Assembly: GCA_019239775.1 (NCBI GenBank)
Contig: JAFAZN010000430.1
Coordinates: 1 to 49,792, forward strand
Direction of reading: 5' to 3'
Length of the DNA: 49,792 bases
From: Chloroflexota bacterium
GTDB lineage: Bacteria > Chloroflexota > UBA6077 > CF-72
The position numbers were made by a program, and so were the translations under genes. Position 1 is the stretch's first letter. Each line of letters starts with the position of its first letter. The notes under the pieces were generated by a model. The model worked only from the letters and a program-made list of their open reading frames with translations. It had not been told where the DNA came from and made no database searches. This document shows, in pieces, positions 9,315 through 18,200 of this stretch.

Positions 9315-11678
9315 ATGTCCTTCGGTCAGCGCCTGCGTGGTCTGCGGCGCGACTCCGATCTGAGCCAGGCAGAGCTCGGCGCCCGAGCGGGCTGCTCGGC
9401 CAATACTGTCCGTAAGCTCGAATCGGACGAACGCAAGCCCTCGCGTGAGCTTGCGGCGCGGCTCGCGGCGGTTTTTGGCTTGCCACCGCGCGATCGCTCC
9501 GAGTTTCTGCGGCAAGCTCGCGGAACGCATCTGACTACCCGGCCGAGCCTGCCCACGCCGATGACGAGGCTCATCGGCCGCGAAGCCGATCTGGCGGATG
9601 TACGCGACCTGGTCCTGCGCGCGGACGTACGCCTGCTCACGCTGGTCGGACCCCCGGGCGTGGGCAAGACGCGACTGGCGCTGCAGGCCGCGACGGACCT
9701 GCAAGCGGCGTTTCGAGATGGCGCGGCCTTGGTGCAGCTGGCCACTACGCAGGAGCCTGGTGACGTCATCGATCTGGTTGCGCAGGTCCTCGGTGTGGTG
9801 GCCACTGGCGCGCGGCCGGTGGTCGACGCGCTCGCGGAACACCTCGCGCAGCAGCAGTTGCTCCTGGTGCTGGACAACTTCGAGCAGGTGTTGCCAGCCG
9901 CGCAAGACTTGTCGCACCTGCTCGCGTGTGCGGCGCGCTTGAAGATCCTGGTCACCAGCCGCGAGCCGCTCGGGCTCTACGGCGAGCACCTCTTCAGCGT
10001 GCCAACCCTCGGACTGCCATCGGCCAGGGGTGCGGGCCGCAGCGCGTCCGAGACCCTGTTCCTGGAGCGCGCGCAAGCGCGTCGGTCCGCCTTTGGCACG
10101 CGCTCGGCTGATGCAACAATCGTGGGGGACATTTGCACGCGGCTCGAAGGCCTGCCGCTGGCGATCGAGCTGGCCGCCGCGCGGGCGCGTTCGATGAGCC
10201 CCACCGCGATACTCGCGCAGCTGAGCCAGCAACTCGACCTGCTCTCGGCCGGACCGACGGACTTCACGCCGCGCCAGCGCTCGATGCGCGGCGCGCTCGA
10301 CTGGAGCTACGCGTTACTCGGCGCCAGTGAGCGCGAGCTTTTCGGCCAGTTGACCGTGTTTGCGGGTAGCGCCACGCGCGAGGCGATCAACGCCATCTGC
10401 GACGAGGACCGGGCCATGCTCGATGCCCTGTTTGACAAAAGCCTTGTCACTCGGCACGAGGAACGGTTCGGGATGCTGGAAGTCATCCGTGAATACGCTG
10501 CCGAGAAGTGGTGCGACCTGGCGACAGGTGCGGCGCGTAATGCCCTGCGTGCGCGTCATGCCGCGTACTTTGCGACCATGGCGGACGCCGCTCCCGCTGG
10601 AGTTCGGGGACCCGAGCAGCTCATCTGGCTCGAACGGTTGGACGCCGAGCACGACAACCTGCGTGCCGCATTGACCTGGGCGCTGGAGCAGCGTGAGGTC
10701 GATCTCGCGGGTCGACTGGCGGCTGGCCTGTGGCCGTTCTGGCGGGCTCGCGGGCTGTACCACGAAGGTCGTCGCTGGCTGGAACAGGTCCTGACTCTTG
10801 GAGATGCGCTGCCATGGTCGCTGCGGGCGCATGTCCTGAACGGCGCAAGCGTGTTCGCGCTACTGCAGACTGACTACGCCGCGGCATCCGATCGACTGCA
10901 AGAGGCAGGCGCGGCCTTTGTCGCGCTGGGGGACCGCTTCGGCGAGGCGTTCGTCACAAGCAACCTCGGCTGGCTGGCCCGCAACCGCGAAGATATCGCT
11001 GCTGCCCAGGCACTCTTCCAGGAGAGTTTGCAGCTTCGGCGTGACATTGGCGACCGCTGGGGCGAGGCCTGGACGTTGAATAACCTCGGCGTCGTCGCCC
11101 TGGACCGCTCCGACCTGCCGGCTGCTCGCGCTCTGCTAAGCGAAAGTGTGGAACTGTTTCGCCTGGTCGGTGACGGCAGCGGCTCGCTGCTGGCCCTGCA
11201 CAATCTGGGCTGGGTGTTCTTCGAGCTGCGCGACTACGCCGAGGCGCGCACGCTCCTGACTGCGAGCTTGAGCCTGGCGCGCGGCCTCAATGACGCACGG
11301 GGCGTTGCCAACAGTCTGGCTGGCCTGGGCGACATCAGTCTGTCCACGGGCGACTACGCCTCGGCCACCGAACGGTTCGAAGACAGTTTGGTGGCCTACG
11401 CGCGGCTCGAGGATCGACGCAACGTCGCGGCGTGTATCGAGGGCCTCGCTGGCGTAGCCGCCGTTACTGGCCGCCCTGTTGACGCGGCGCGATTCTTTGG
11501 TCTGGCCGACTCTCTGCGGGCACGGCTTGGTGCCCCGCTGCTCGCCACGGACCGCGGCCGCTATGCCGCAACGCTTGCCGCGGCCCGTGAACAATTGGAT
11601 GATGAAGCCTTTCGGTCTGCCTGGGCCGATGGTGCGGCAAGCACCCCCGAGCAATTGCTACCGGAGCTTCTGCGCTAG
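9315..11678 (+). CDS. XRE-type HTH, STAND ATPase, TPR regulator
   Basis: Large regulator of 787 residues. An XRE/Cro helix-turn-helix occupies residues 1-68 (LSQAELGARAGCSANTVRKL). An NB-ARC-like STAND ATPase follows, with Walker A GPPGVGKT at 112-119, a Walker B strand LLLVLDNFEQV and the sensor TSREPL. The C-terminal half (about 400-760) is a series of tetratricopeptide repeats, typically GEAFVTSNLGWLARNR and GEAWTLNNLGVVALDR. Such proteins act as ligand- or partner-gated transcription switches. AAGGA sits about five bases before the ATG. Its stop is shared, through CTAG, with the convergent small membrane protein. The target genes are unknown. Confidence 0.9.
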   Translation: MSFGQRLRGLRRDSDLSQAELGARAGCSANTVRKLESDERKPSRELAARLAAVFGLPPRDRSEFLRQARGTHLTTRPSLPTPMTRLIGREADLADVRDLVLRADVRLLTLVGPPGVGKTRLALQAATDLQAAFRDGAALVQLATTQEPGDVIDLVAQVLGVVATGARPVVDALAEHLAQQQLLLVLDNFEQVLPAAQDLSHLLACAARLKILVTSREPLGLYGEHLFSVPTLGLPSARGAGRSASETLFLERAQARRSAFGTRSADATIVGDICTRLEGLPLAIELAAARARSMSPTAILAQLSQQLDLLSAGPTDFTPRQRSMRGALDWSYALLGASERELFGQLTVFAGSATREAINAICDEDRAMLDALFDKSLVTRHEERFGMLEVIREYAAEKWCDLATGAARNALRARHAAYFATMADAAPAGVRGPEQLIWLERLDAEHDNLRAALTWALEQREVDLAGRLAAGLWPFWRARGLYHEGRRWLEQVLTLGDALPWSLRAHVLNGASVFALLQTDYAAASDRLQEAGAAFVALGDRFGEAFVTSNLGWLARNREDIAAAQALFQESLQLRRDIGDRWGEAWTLNNLGVVALDRSDLPAARALLSESVELFRLVGDGSGSLLALHNLGWVFFELRDYAEARTLLTASLSLARGLNDARGVANSLAGLGDISLSTGDYASATERFEDSLVAYARLEDRRNVAACIEGLAGVAAVTGRPVDAARFFGLADSLRARLGAPLLATDRGRYAATLAAAREQLDDEAFRSAWADGAASTPEQLLPELLR

Positions 11679-11779
11679 CCGCACTCGGGTCCGAGGGCTC
11701 TGAGAAGGTGAATCGCGCTCATTGCGCCGACCGCCATGAGCACGACGCCAAGGTTGGCGAGTAGTGCTCGCAACCGCAT
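11675..11779 (-). CDS. 34-residue single-span membrane peptide
   Basis: A short ORF beginning MRLRALLANLG with a very good ribosome site, GAAAGGAGGG six bases before the ATG at 11779. The product has two N-terminal arginines, one hydrophobic segment (about residues 5-26) and a short tail ending in PECG. A near-consensus promoter lies about 160 bases upstream on the same strand (11941-11969). I do not recognise a family; candidates include a small regulatory membrane protein or a toxin-like peptide. Ribosome site, stop placement on a shared CTAG and promoter together make a real gene likely. Confidence 0.65.
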   Translation of the reverse strand: MRLRALLANLGVVLMAVGAMSAIHLLRALGPECG

Positions 11780-11940
11780 GCGCTGCCCTCCTTTCGAGAA
11801 GGCGAACGGCGGCACCGACGTATACTCGGACTCGGTCGGGACCCGAGACGAACGCCTCTGGTGCCACCTGTACGGGCGCATCCGATGGGTACCAGCCGTC
11901 GGGTGCGCTTCCTTTTAGGCAACGGCGTACGCAAATCCGC

Positions 11941-11969
11941 AGATTAGCGTATGTCGCTTGACGTGTCAA
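11941..11969 (-). promoter_or_regulatory. Near-consensus sigma-70 promoter for the small membrane peptide
   Basis: On the minus strand TTGACA (11964-11969) is followed after exactly 17 bases by TAATCT (11941-11946). Transcription would start near 11934 and run about 155 bases before the peptide ATG. That untranslated leader (11780-11934) contains no ORF I can support and may hold regulatory structure. The -35 lies within a palindrome. Confidence 0.65.
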
Positions 11970-11973
11970 GCGA
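11954..11973. promoter_or_regulatory. 20-bp palindrome over the -35 element
   Basis: Perfect arms TCGCTTGAC and GTCAAGCGA flank a central GT. It covers the -35 of the promoter at 11941-11969 and lies 31-50 bases past the stop of the minus-strand sigma factor gene. It could be an operator for the small-peptide promoter, a terminator hairpin for the sigma factor transcript (no T run follows), or both. Confidence 0.5.
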
Positions 11974-12003
11974 TGGACGTTCTCCTTTCCATGGGGTCTG
12001 TGG

Positions 12004-12702
12004 CTACAGGAGCTGCCGCAGCGCGGTGCTGCGCCGCAGCCGCTCGATCATGTTGCGTTTGGTTCGATAAACGTCGAAGACATCCTGAAATTTGTCGGGA
12101 TGCCGGGCGAGAATCTCGCGCGGGCTGAGGCCTGAGACGAACGAGAGCCGTGCCACCAGGCGCTCTTGCGGCTCGCCAAGCTCGCGGTCGATCACGGCCC
12201 ACAGCTCCTTGCCTGCAAGGCGCCCAATGACCTGAGCGGCCGGGTCAGCGCTGATGCAAGTCTCCGGCGGCACGTCGTCGATGGAGACCCACGCCTGACG
12301 ACGCCGTGCGCGAGCCTCGTCGAGCAGCACGCTGCCGAGGCACATCTTCAGGTACTTGAGGATGGAGGCGAGGTCGTTGAACTGATGGACGCGGCCGGTC
12401 TGGCTGGCGCGCCAGAAGCGCTGGAACGCGCGGTCGACGCAGAAGCCGTCATCCTCGACGACCAACCCGCGGATGACTTTGCGGCTGGCCTGCGCGACCA
12501 ACAGCCCGCGGTAGAGGTCGATGATGACTGCCCACGCGTCCTGGTCGGCGTCGTCGAGGGCGCGGCGGAACAACTCCAGCCCCGCGGCATCGTCGCTCGC
12601 CTCCCCGCGGCTGTAGCTGAGTTCCTGAGCCTGAGCCCGAGCGCGAAGCTCCTCGAGCGGCAGTGCTCGCAGATCCTCCCTATGAAATTTCTGGTCCTGC
12701 AT
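12004..12702 (-). CDS. Sigma-70 family RNA polymerase sigma factor, divergent type
   Basis: 232 residues. The order and spacing suggest a sigma factor with a region-2-like segment (about 58-130, with AWAVIIDLYRGLL and VDRAFQRFWRASQ) and a region-4-like C-terminus (LVARLSFVSGLSPREILARH then a helix with TKRNMIERLRR). This resembles the small ECF-like sigma factors common in Chloroflexota and not housekeeping RpoD. No anti-sigma gene is adjacent. It is divergent from the DyP peroxidase gene, with 126 bases between starts, so it may control that gene; that is inference. No clear ribosome site precedes the ATG. Confidence 0.7.
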   Translation of the reverse strand: MQDQKFHREDLRALPLEELRARAQAQELSYSRGEASDDAAGLELFRRALDDADQDAWAVIIDLYRGLLVAQASRKVIRGLVVEDDGFCVDRAFQRFWRASQTGRVHQFNDLASILKYLKMCLGSVLLDEARARRRQAWVSIDDVPPETCISADPAAQVIGRLAGKELWAVIDRELGEPQERLVARLSFVSGLSPREILARHPDKFQDVFDVYRTKRNMIERLRRSTALRQLL

Positions 12703-12776
12703 GACGTCACACTAGAAAGAGGGCGTTGCCGGACCGTGACAGCGGTGTTGCAAATCAGCCCGCCGGCGAGCCCGGC

Positions 12777-12804
12777 TTGACACGTTGAGGCCGGGTGCTA
12801 CGCT
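12777..12804 (+). promoter_or_regulatory. Probable sigma-70 promoter for the DyP peroxidase gene
   Basis: TTGACA at 12777-12782 is followed after 16 bases by TACGCT at 12799-12804. Transcription would start near 12811, leaving a leader of about 18 bases with a GGGGGGA ribosome site before the ATG at 12829. Confidence 0.55.
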
Positions 12805-12828
12805 GGCGCGCGGCCCCGGGGGGACCGT

Positions 12829-14109
12829 ATGGGCAATCTGGACTTAGACAAGATCCAGGGCAACATCGTCCCTGGCTTCAACAAAGATCATCAGGCGTTC
12901 GTCTTTGTCCGCTTCCAGAGCGCCGAACAGGGACGCAACTGGCTCGGCGAGATGCAAGCCGACCTCGCCTCCGCGAATCAGGTGCAGCGCTTCAGGCAGA
13001 CCTTCAATGAGCTGCGTCAGCGGGCGCCGCACGGACAGGATGCGCCCGATGGAGGCGCGCTGCAGCACATCAGCGCCACCTGGGTGAACCTGGCGCTCGC
13101 GCATGCTGGCATTCGGCTGATGGCGGGAGCAGCGGCGCAGTCCGGACTGCCGAACACCTTTCGGTTCAACCGTGTGCCTGGAGTCGCTTCAGCCGCGCAG
13201 CCCGAGGTGCACGCGCTGCTCATCGTCGGGGCCGATAGGTGCCAGGACCTGGAAGACGAGCTCGCACATCAGCGCCAGCGCTTGGCCGCTACCGGCACGA
13301 CCGAAGTACAGACCTTTCGCGGCGACGCATTGCCCGGTGCCCAGCGCGGGCACGAGCACTTTGGCTTCAAGGACGGCATCTCTCAGCCGCGAATCGCGGG
13401 GTACGACTGGGGCTGTGGCGCTGATGTCGCGCCCGGCGAGTTCGTACTTGGGTATCCCGATCAAACAGGTGCGTCAAGCGGCAGCGGGTTGCCGGCGTGG
13501 ACGCAAAACGGCAGTTTCGTGGCGTTTCTGCAGTTGCAGCAGCACGTGGCAACGTTCTGGACCGCTATGCAGCAACACGCGCAACAACTGGGTGTCCAGG
13601 CTAAGGACCTGGCGAGTTGTGTTGTTGGCCGCACCGAGGATGGAGCGATGCGCTCCACACCACCGGCGCGGCTTTCGCACATTGGGCGGGCTTATTCGCG
13701 TTGGCTTGGGCCGAACGAAGCTCTGCGGCACCGCATCATCCGCCGTGGCCTGCCGTACGGTCCTGCATGGACGCCGGGCGAGGCGGATGGCGCGGTTGAC
13801 CGAGGACTCCTGTTCGTGTCGTACCAGGCGGACCTGGAGCGGCAATTCGAACATGTGTGGACCCAATGGTTGGGCGACCGTAATTTCCCGCTTCCAGGTG
13901 CAGGCACCGATGCGCTGACAGGCCAGAAAGCCCCGCTCCAACCGGGTGTGGCGCAGACGCCCTGGACTGCTGCAAGTACAAGGCCGACCGCGGTGACCCG
14001 CGCAAACCAGATGGGAGGGTATGCCAGCTTGAGTCTTCCGAGCTTTGTGACACCCGGCTACGGCGGTTATTTCTTCGCACCCGCGATTGGCACGACGTTC
14101 ACGTCGTGA
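12829..14109 (+). CDS. DyP-type heme peroxidase
   Basis: Dye-decolorizing peroxidase of 426 residues, a heme enzyme that uses hydrogen peroxide to oxidise dyes, phenolics or other substrates. The family start LDKIQGNIVPGFNKDHQAF (6-24), the GxxDG motif GFKDG with catalytic D182, the proximal heme ligand H284 (SHIGRAYSR) and the distal arginine near 305 (IIRRGLPYG) are present. There is no signal peptide and no encapsulin-targeting tail; the C-terminus ends GGYFFAPAIGTTF. It is therefore likely cytoplasmic. The next gene starts 21 bases downstream and is probably co-transcribed. Confidence 0.93.
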   Translation: MGNLDLDKIQGNIVPGFNKDHQAFVFVRFQSAEQGRNWLGEMQADLASANQVQRFRQTFNELRQRAPHGQDAPDGGALQHISATWVNLALAHAGIRLMAGAAAQSGLPNTFRFNRVPGVASAAQPEVHALLIVGADRCQDLEDELAHQRQRLAATGTTEVQTFRGDALPGAQRGHEHFGFKDGISQPRIAGYDWGCGADVAPGEFVLGYPDQTGASSGSGLPAWTQNGSFVAFLQLQQHVATFWTAMQQHAQQLGVQAKDLASCVVGRTEDGAMRSTPPARLSHIGRAYSRWLGPNEALRHRIIRRGLPYGPAWTPGEADGAVDRGLLFVSYQADLERQFEHVWTQWLGDRNFPLPGAGTDALTGQKAPLQPGVAQTPWTAASTRPTAVTRANQMGGYASLSLPSFVTPGYGGYFFAPAIGTTFTS

Positions 14110-14130
14110 GGCTCCAGGAGATCAAAAGGT

Positions 14131-15243
14131 ATGTACGACCAGTCGCTGATCCAGACCCTGTACGGAATGTTGAATGGAACGAATGCAGCGACCACGAAGC
14201 GCCAATTTGTCGGCGACTTCAACACGTTCGTCTTGAATCACATCCCGTACGCACAAGTCCGCGCGCGAGACTTGCAGACAGGCTTGATTACATTCGATGG
14301 TCCGAAGATCGCTACTTCGACTGGTATCGAAAAACCGCTGCTCGTGTGGCACTTTGCAGGTCTTCCATATCCGATCGTCAAAGCGGCGTTGGTTGAATAC
14401 AACTACCTCCGAATGTGGGACGGCTCAGGGCAGAACGTGCATGCGTCAATCCTTTTTGGTTTTCAGGAGGCCAGGGACCAGAAGTTATACACATCCCCAG
14501 TTGCGCGCGCCGCGGCGCAGGCGAAGACGATAAAGACGCACGTAAACGCGGCCGGCGCGAATTTCATAGACCAATTGACTGCAACTGTCACATCTCTTAC
14601 AGAAACCATCCCATCCGCAACCGTAACCGGGAGCGCCTCGTACGCAGATCTGGACAGCTTCGTGAACAGCGAGCTCGGAGCGGTGTATGGTCCATACCAG
14701 CGCAAACTGACGAGCCTCATTCAGGCCAACGGATCTGCAGCTCAGTTGAAAAGCGCGTTGCGCGATCTTGGCGCGGAGCTTCCGCAGGGGCGAAAACCCA
14801 GGAACCCTGGCAACTCGAAGGCGGCCAACGCGAGCGACCAGAACGGCGCGGATACTAACGCGGGCAGTGCTGCAGACTCTGCGGGTGGCGCCTCAGTGGA
14901 AAATGTCACGCATCCGCAATCCCCAGCAGTTACGCAACAGGTAATTGCCCTCATGCTTCAAGGTGCCCACAAGTCGCCACCGCTGGGTTTGAAGGCAGTT
15001 GGATCGGGACCGTTCACCGTCGAATTCGACGGACCTGCACGAGAGGCTGACAGTCACCACATCTTTCCATATACGTTTGAGACCCTTGTCAACGATAGGG
15101 AGAAGTTCGACCAGATCCTGTGGTGGTATTTCGCAGGTAAGCCGGTGCGCATCACCAAAGCAATGCGGATTCCACTCGCCTCTAATGATCCGAACGCGCC
15201 GTCACTCTTCGTTGGCTACAGCGGGCCGGGTTCGTTTCCGTGA
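14131..15243 (+). CDS. Unrecognised protein with an internal domain duplication, DyP operon partner
   Basis: 370 residues, family unknown. Two copies of one module are visible. Copy one has FDGP at 55-58, WHFAGLP at 73-79 and an IxKA at 82-85. Copy two has FDGP at 299-302, WYFAGKP at 332-338 and ITKA at 341-344. The second copy carries about 15 extra residues between the first two landmarks. Between them lie a helical region (about 120-205) and a Ser/Asn/Ala-rich linker (215-255). No signal peptide. A 60-base sample of its coding region is about half G+C, clearly below the neighbouring peroxidase, suggesting different ancestry. It follows the DyP gene by 21 bases. Its 3' end overlaps the convergent BTAD regulator by 42 bases. 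Confidence 0.8.
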   Translation: MYDQSLIQTLYGMLNGTNAATTKRQFVGDFNTFVLNHIPYAQVRARDLQTGLITFDGPKIATSTGIEKPLLVWHFAGLPYPIVKAALVEYNYLRMWDGSGQNVHASILFGFQEARDQKLYTSPVARAAAQAKTIKTHVNAAGANFIDQLTATVTSLTETIPSATVTGSASYADLDSFVNSELGAVYGPYQRKLTSLIQANGSAAQLKSALRDLGAELPQGRKPRNPGNSKAANASDQNGADTNAGSAADSAGGASVENVTHPQSPAVTQQVIALMLQGAHKSPPLGLKAVGSGPFTVEFDGPAREADSHHIFPYTFETLVNDREKFDQILWWYFAGKPVRITKAMRIPLASNDPNAPSLFVGYSGPGSFP

Positions 15244-18200
15244 TCGAAGTTCGTCGAGAACACGAGCCGACTCAGATTCTACCCAACTAAGCGTCGGCAC
15301 GAATTGGCCAGTCGTTCGCAGATGAGCGGCGTAGGCGGTCAGCGCCTGCGCCCTCTCATAGGGCGTCTGAGCTTGTTCTGCGAAGTGGATCGCACGTTCG
15401 AAGAGGCTGTTCGCGCTGGCCGGGTCTAATTGGGTTGATACGCGCGCCTGGCACAGCAACGCGCCACTCAGGAGCCACGGTGACCCAAGTTGGAGCGCCT
15501 GAGACACCGCTTCGTCGGCATGTTTACGGGCGAGGTCGAGTTGACCGCATTCGAGGTATAGCGTTCCGACGAATGCGTTCGCCTCAAGTAATTGCTGAAC
15601 AGGTCGCGCGTTTGCAAGTGCTTCCAGTCCGACCTGAATTGCAGTGGCGCGATCACCCTGGTGTGCTCGCAGCCGCGCCATGGCGAGAAGACTTGGAGCA
15701 AACTCGAGACTCTCAGGCATCTTCCGCGCCAGTTCATAGGCGTCTTCGATGGCAACGGTCGCCGCGTCGAAGTTGCTCGCGGCCAAGTCGAGCAGGCCCT
15801 TTTGGCGTTGCGCCAGGACCTGCGGCGGTGATGCGTCCATCTGGCTGGTTATGGACACTGCCGACTCGAACGTCTCGCCCGCATCACCCCATCGGCCGGT
15901 CTCCTGATATACGAGGCCCAGTCCGACCGTTGCTTCGGCGGCGCCGGCCCTGTGGCCTGCGCCCAGACGCATACGAATTGCCGTTTCGAAATTCGAGGCG
16001 GCGTCAATCCATTCGCCTGCCAGAGATTGGATTGTCCCCAGGATGCAATACCCGTCAGCGGCCCAGCGTTCGCTACCCGCCACCTCCAGCGGTACGACTT
16101 GCTCGAGACGCGTGCGCGCCCGCGCACACTCGCCCTGCGCCACCCAGACACGACACAACGTCTGTACCGAATTTGCGGCGCGCAGTTCGTTTGACGACTC
16201 CACAAACAGCTCCACGGCACGCCCGAGATGGTCGCGCGCGGCTGCGAATTGGCCGCCTGCTTGAGCGACAAGACCAAGGTTCTCCTGGCATGTTGCGATT
16301 TGGAACTTATCCCCGATCTCCTCACTGGCGCGCGCGGCGAATTGCAGCTGCTCAGTCGCCCTATGAATTTGACCGAGGCCCCAGTAACCCCACGCGGTTG
16401 CCGCATTTGCGAGCATGCGCGCGCGGGGCTGATCGAATCGTGCCGCTTCTTCCTGCATCACGCCGCCAAGCTGGACAAGCTCGCGATAGCGCCCTTGCCA
16501 GTGCAGCGGTAGTGCCAGCAGCTGCCGAAGTTGCAGCCGCGCGGCAGTCACGTCGGGGCCATCGATACCAACCAACTCGGCCAGACCAGCGCTGCATTCG
16601 TCTACCACTCGCGGCAAGTCGCCTATGTGCCCAACGGCAAACGCAATTAGGCCGTAGGCTCGGGAGCGGGCTATGGGGTCTTTCAACAGGCCTAGCGCCT
16701 GGCGGTAGGTGGCTACGGTGTCTCGCCAGCGGGCCATTTGCGTCTCGGCCCAGCCGCGGCCTTGAAGGACTTCTACTTGCAGCTCAACGTCAGGGAAGCT
16801 CGCGTCGTGTTGGATCAGCTCCCACGCGCGGCTGAAGTGGTCGAGCGCTTGCGGGTAGGCCGAGAGCTGGGCTGCCCGACGCCCGGTGATCAGGCTGTAG
16901 TGGAGCAGCTTCGCGCGCAGCTCTGCGGACTCACCCGCGAGAGCGAAGTGGTGGGCAATCTCGGCGGCATGCTCATCGGCGCGGGCGCCGTAGACGGATT
17001 CCAATACGGAAGCGGCATGGGCATGCAGTAACTTCCGCTTTGGACCCGTGAGCGCGTAGTACACCGCATCGCGCAGCATGGAGTGGCGGAAGGCGTAGCC
17101 ACCGGGTGTGTCCTGGAGCACCTGCGTCGTGATCGCCCGATCGATGTCGCGTAACAACGCCGGTTCGTCGCGCGGCTCCATGGCCGTCAGAACCACACGA
17201 TGCTCGAACGATTGGCCGAGCACACTGGCGGTGTCCAGCATTTCACGGCAGCTCGCGTCCAGCCGTTGGAGGCGTTGCGCGATCACTTCGCGGACGATCC
17301 GCGGCGTGCCCTGGAGCTCGCCCGTGCCGTGCCACACGCCGGCCTTGCGTTCGAGTTGCCCCGACTCACCCAGCGCCAACACGAGCTGTTCGAGGAACAG
17401 TGGGTTGCCACCGCTGGTCGCGTAGAGAGACTCGCCCAGTGACTGGCTAAAAGACCCGTCGAGCAATGAGCCGACCAGGCGATGAGTCTCATCCCGGTCC
17501 AGGGACGTAAGTTTGAGCGACTCTGCCAGACGCTCGCGGACCATCGCGGCCAAAGTCTGCGCAAGAGGTTCGTCGGGTGGCGCTTCGTCGTCGCGGTAGG
17601 TCGCGACCACTACCAGAGGCAGCCGACGCGTTTGCCGCGAAAGATAGTGGAGCAGCTGCAACGTGGCCTCATCGGCTGCGTGCAAATCCTCGAGGCACAG
17701 CAGCACGGGACCGTTCTCGGCCAGGCCGCGCAAACAGACGTGGACCGCGCCAAACGTGCGCATCCGGTCCCGCGCGCGTCCGACGCCCTGCTCGGAGGGC
17801 ATTTGGAGGTGGTAGCGAAGCTCCGGTAGCACCTCCGCTAAGTCGTCGACATAAGCCGACATCTGGGCCCGAAGCGTCTCCGCCGGCTGTGCGAGCAGGA
17901 AATCAACAAGGGCGTCATGAAACGGCCCGAGCGGCACCGCACCGCGCTCCTCGTAGCAGCCGCCAGCCAAACACAGGACGCCCTGAGCCTGAGCCTGACG
18001 CACGATCTGGCCAAGCAGCGCGCTCTTGCCTGTTCCCGCGGGTGCACCGATCAGTGCAACTCGGCCGGCTGTGCGGCCACTCGAGAGCACCCCGGAAAGC
18101 GCGGACAGCTCGGCGCCGCGGCCGACGAGTTCTGACGGGACAGGAAATGGGTATGTGCAACGGAACGTCGCAGCCGGAATGGGTGGCGCGGCGACAGGCT

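Noticed and set aside
9204-10232. Upstream part of a 527-residue minus-strand frame that contains the secreted protein
   Set aside because: It runs antisense through the XRE-STAND regulator, whose domains are clear. The real start is the ATG with a signal peptide at 9203.
12829-14109. DyP peroxidase as encapsulin cargo
   Set aside because: No C-terminal cargo peptide is visible and no encapsulin shell gene lies in the window.
15435-16835. 466-residue plus-strand frame
   Set aside because: It is composed of Arg/Pro-rich antisense reading of the TPR part of the BTAD regulator.
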